Positions 23,069 to 23,130 of a DNA stretch of 23,130 nt are shown here, in pieces (positions within the stretch are counted from its first letter, which is position 1; each line of letters opens with the position of its first letter). The stretch lies in NCBI GenBank assembly GCA_903819605.1, contig CAIJEA010000027.1:1-23130 (forward strand), read 5' to 3'. The notes beneath the pieces were generated by a model. The model was not told where the DNA came from, did not search any database, and saw only the letters and a program-made list of their open reading frames with translations. The position numbers were made by a program, and so were the translations under genes. The DNA is from an uncultured cyanobacterium. GTDB taxonomy: Bacteria; Cyanobacteriota; Cyanobacteriia; Pseudanabaenales; Pseudanabaenaceae.

Positions 23069-23130
23069 ATGGAGCAAGAATGTCCTTACTGCAAATCTAA
23101 GAGAGTTATCAAAAATGGCATAACCCGTCA
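23069..23130 (+). CDS. IS1-family transposase, 5' part (InsA-like zinc-ribbon)
   Basis: Only the first 20 codons are present. They read MEQECPYCKSKRVIKNGITR, which is the N-terminal zinc-binding pattern (CPxCxS...KNG) of IS1 InsA-type transposase proteins. A weak AGGG-type ribosome site (about 23058) precedes the ATG. The rest lies beyond the window edge. Confidence 0.7.
   Translation, partial: MEQECPYCKSKRVIKNGITR

Larger units (their letters stand above)
22945..23130 (+). mobile_element. Left end of an IS1-like insertion sequence
   Basis: Starting near the end of the regulator homology, the region holds a pair of 17-base repeats, about 85 bases of noncoding DNA and then the first 20 codons of a transposase. 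The exact left end is not defined because the right end and target duplication are outside the window. Confidence 0.6.

Noticed and set aside
1..23130. CRISPR arrays, tRNA or rRNA genes
   Set aside because: No regularly spaced direct repeats of CRISPR type and no tRNA- or rRNA-like sequence were found by reading both strands.

Overview
The window looks cyanobacterial. The HIP1 octamer GCGATCGC recurs through most genes, base composition is moderately AT-rich, and the gene content (FecR-like lipoprotein, Uma2 endonucleases, XisI, a TIGR03960-type radical SAM protein, CHAT proteins) is typical of filamentous cyanobacteria. A Pseudanabaena-like host is my inference, not a demonstrated identity.

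Layout. (1) 1-2752, + strand: the end of an iron-uptake operon, efeO (cut by the window edge) and efeB. A strong terminator follows, then what looks like a promoter plus a 20-bp hairpin that could make a short RNA. (2) 2786-6840, all on the - strand: an MRP/ParA-type ATPase, a CHAT (caspase-like) protease whose reading frame breaks at a run of nine A and continues in the -1 frame as a membrane-anchored extension, a VapBC toxin-antitoxin pair, a small CxxCxGxG zinc-finger protein and a FecR-domain lipoprotein. (3) 7009-8292, - strand: a cytochrome b561-like membrane protein and an unrecognised soluble protein. (4) 8440-10215, + strand: a small membrane protein and a tyrosine recombinase carrying an extra, degenerate copy of its catalytic domain. 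(5) 10375-15580, + strand: six tightly packed genes forming one apparent operon: dynamin-like GTPase, HicA, HicB, XisI, an RdcB-like protein and a patatin phospholipase. (6) 15611-22188: ordinary chromosomal genes: a Uma2 nuclease, a two-domain radical SAM protein, an LCP (LytR-CpsA-Psr) cell-wall ligase and leuA. (7) 22189-23130: a decayed region with a gene remnant and the C-terminal half of a NarL-type response regulator, cut off by the left end of an IS1-like element whose transposase runs off the window.

How the parts may work together. EfeO and EfeB belong to the EfeUOB ferrous-iron uptake route. ParA, CHAT protease and membrane extension appear to be one unit: a ParA-type ATPase with three phased direct repeats just upstream of its start, and a protease tethered to the membrane only if the ribosome or RNA polymerase slips at the A9 tract. 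The six-gene operon combines a membrane-remodelling GTPase with a lipid-cleaving enzyme and a toxin-antitoxin pair. Its first and fifth genes resemble the E. coli RdcA/RdcB pair that controls a diguanylate cyclase, so it could be a membrane or c-di-GMP signalling module or a defence-type module. The two modules (2) and (5) are the parts most likely to be under-described. All family assignments come from reading motifs by eye; no database search was run.
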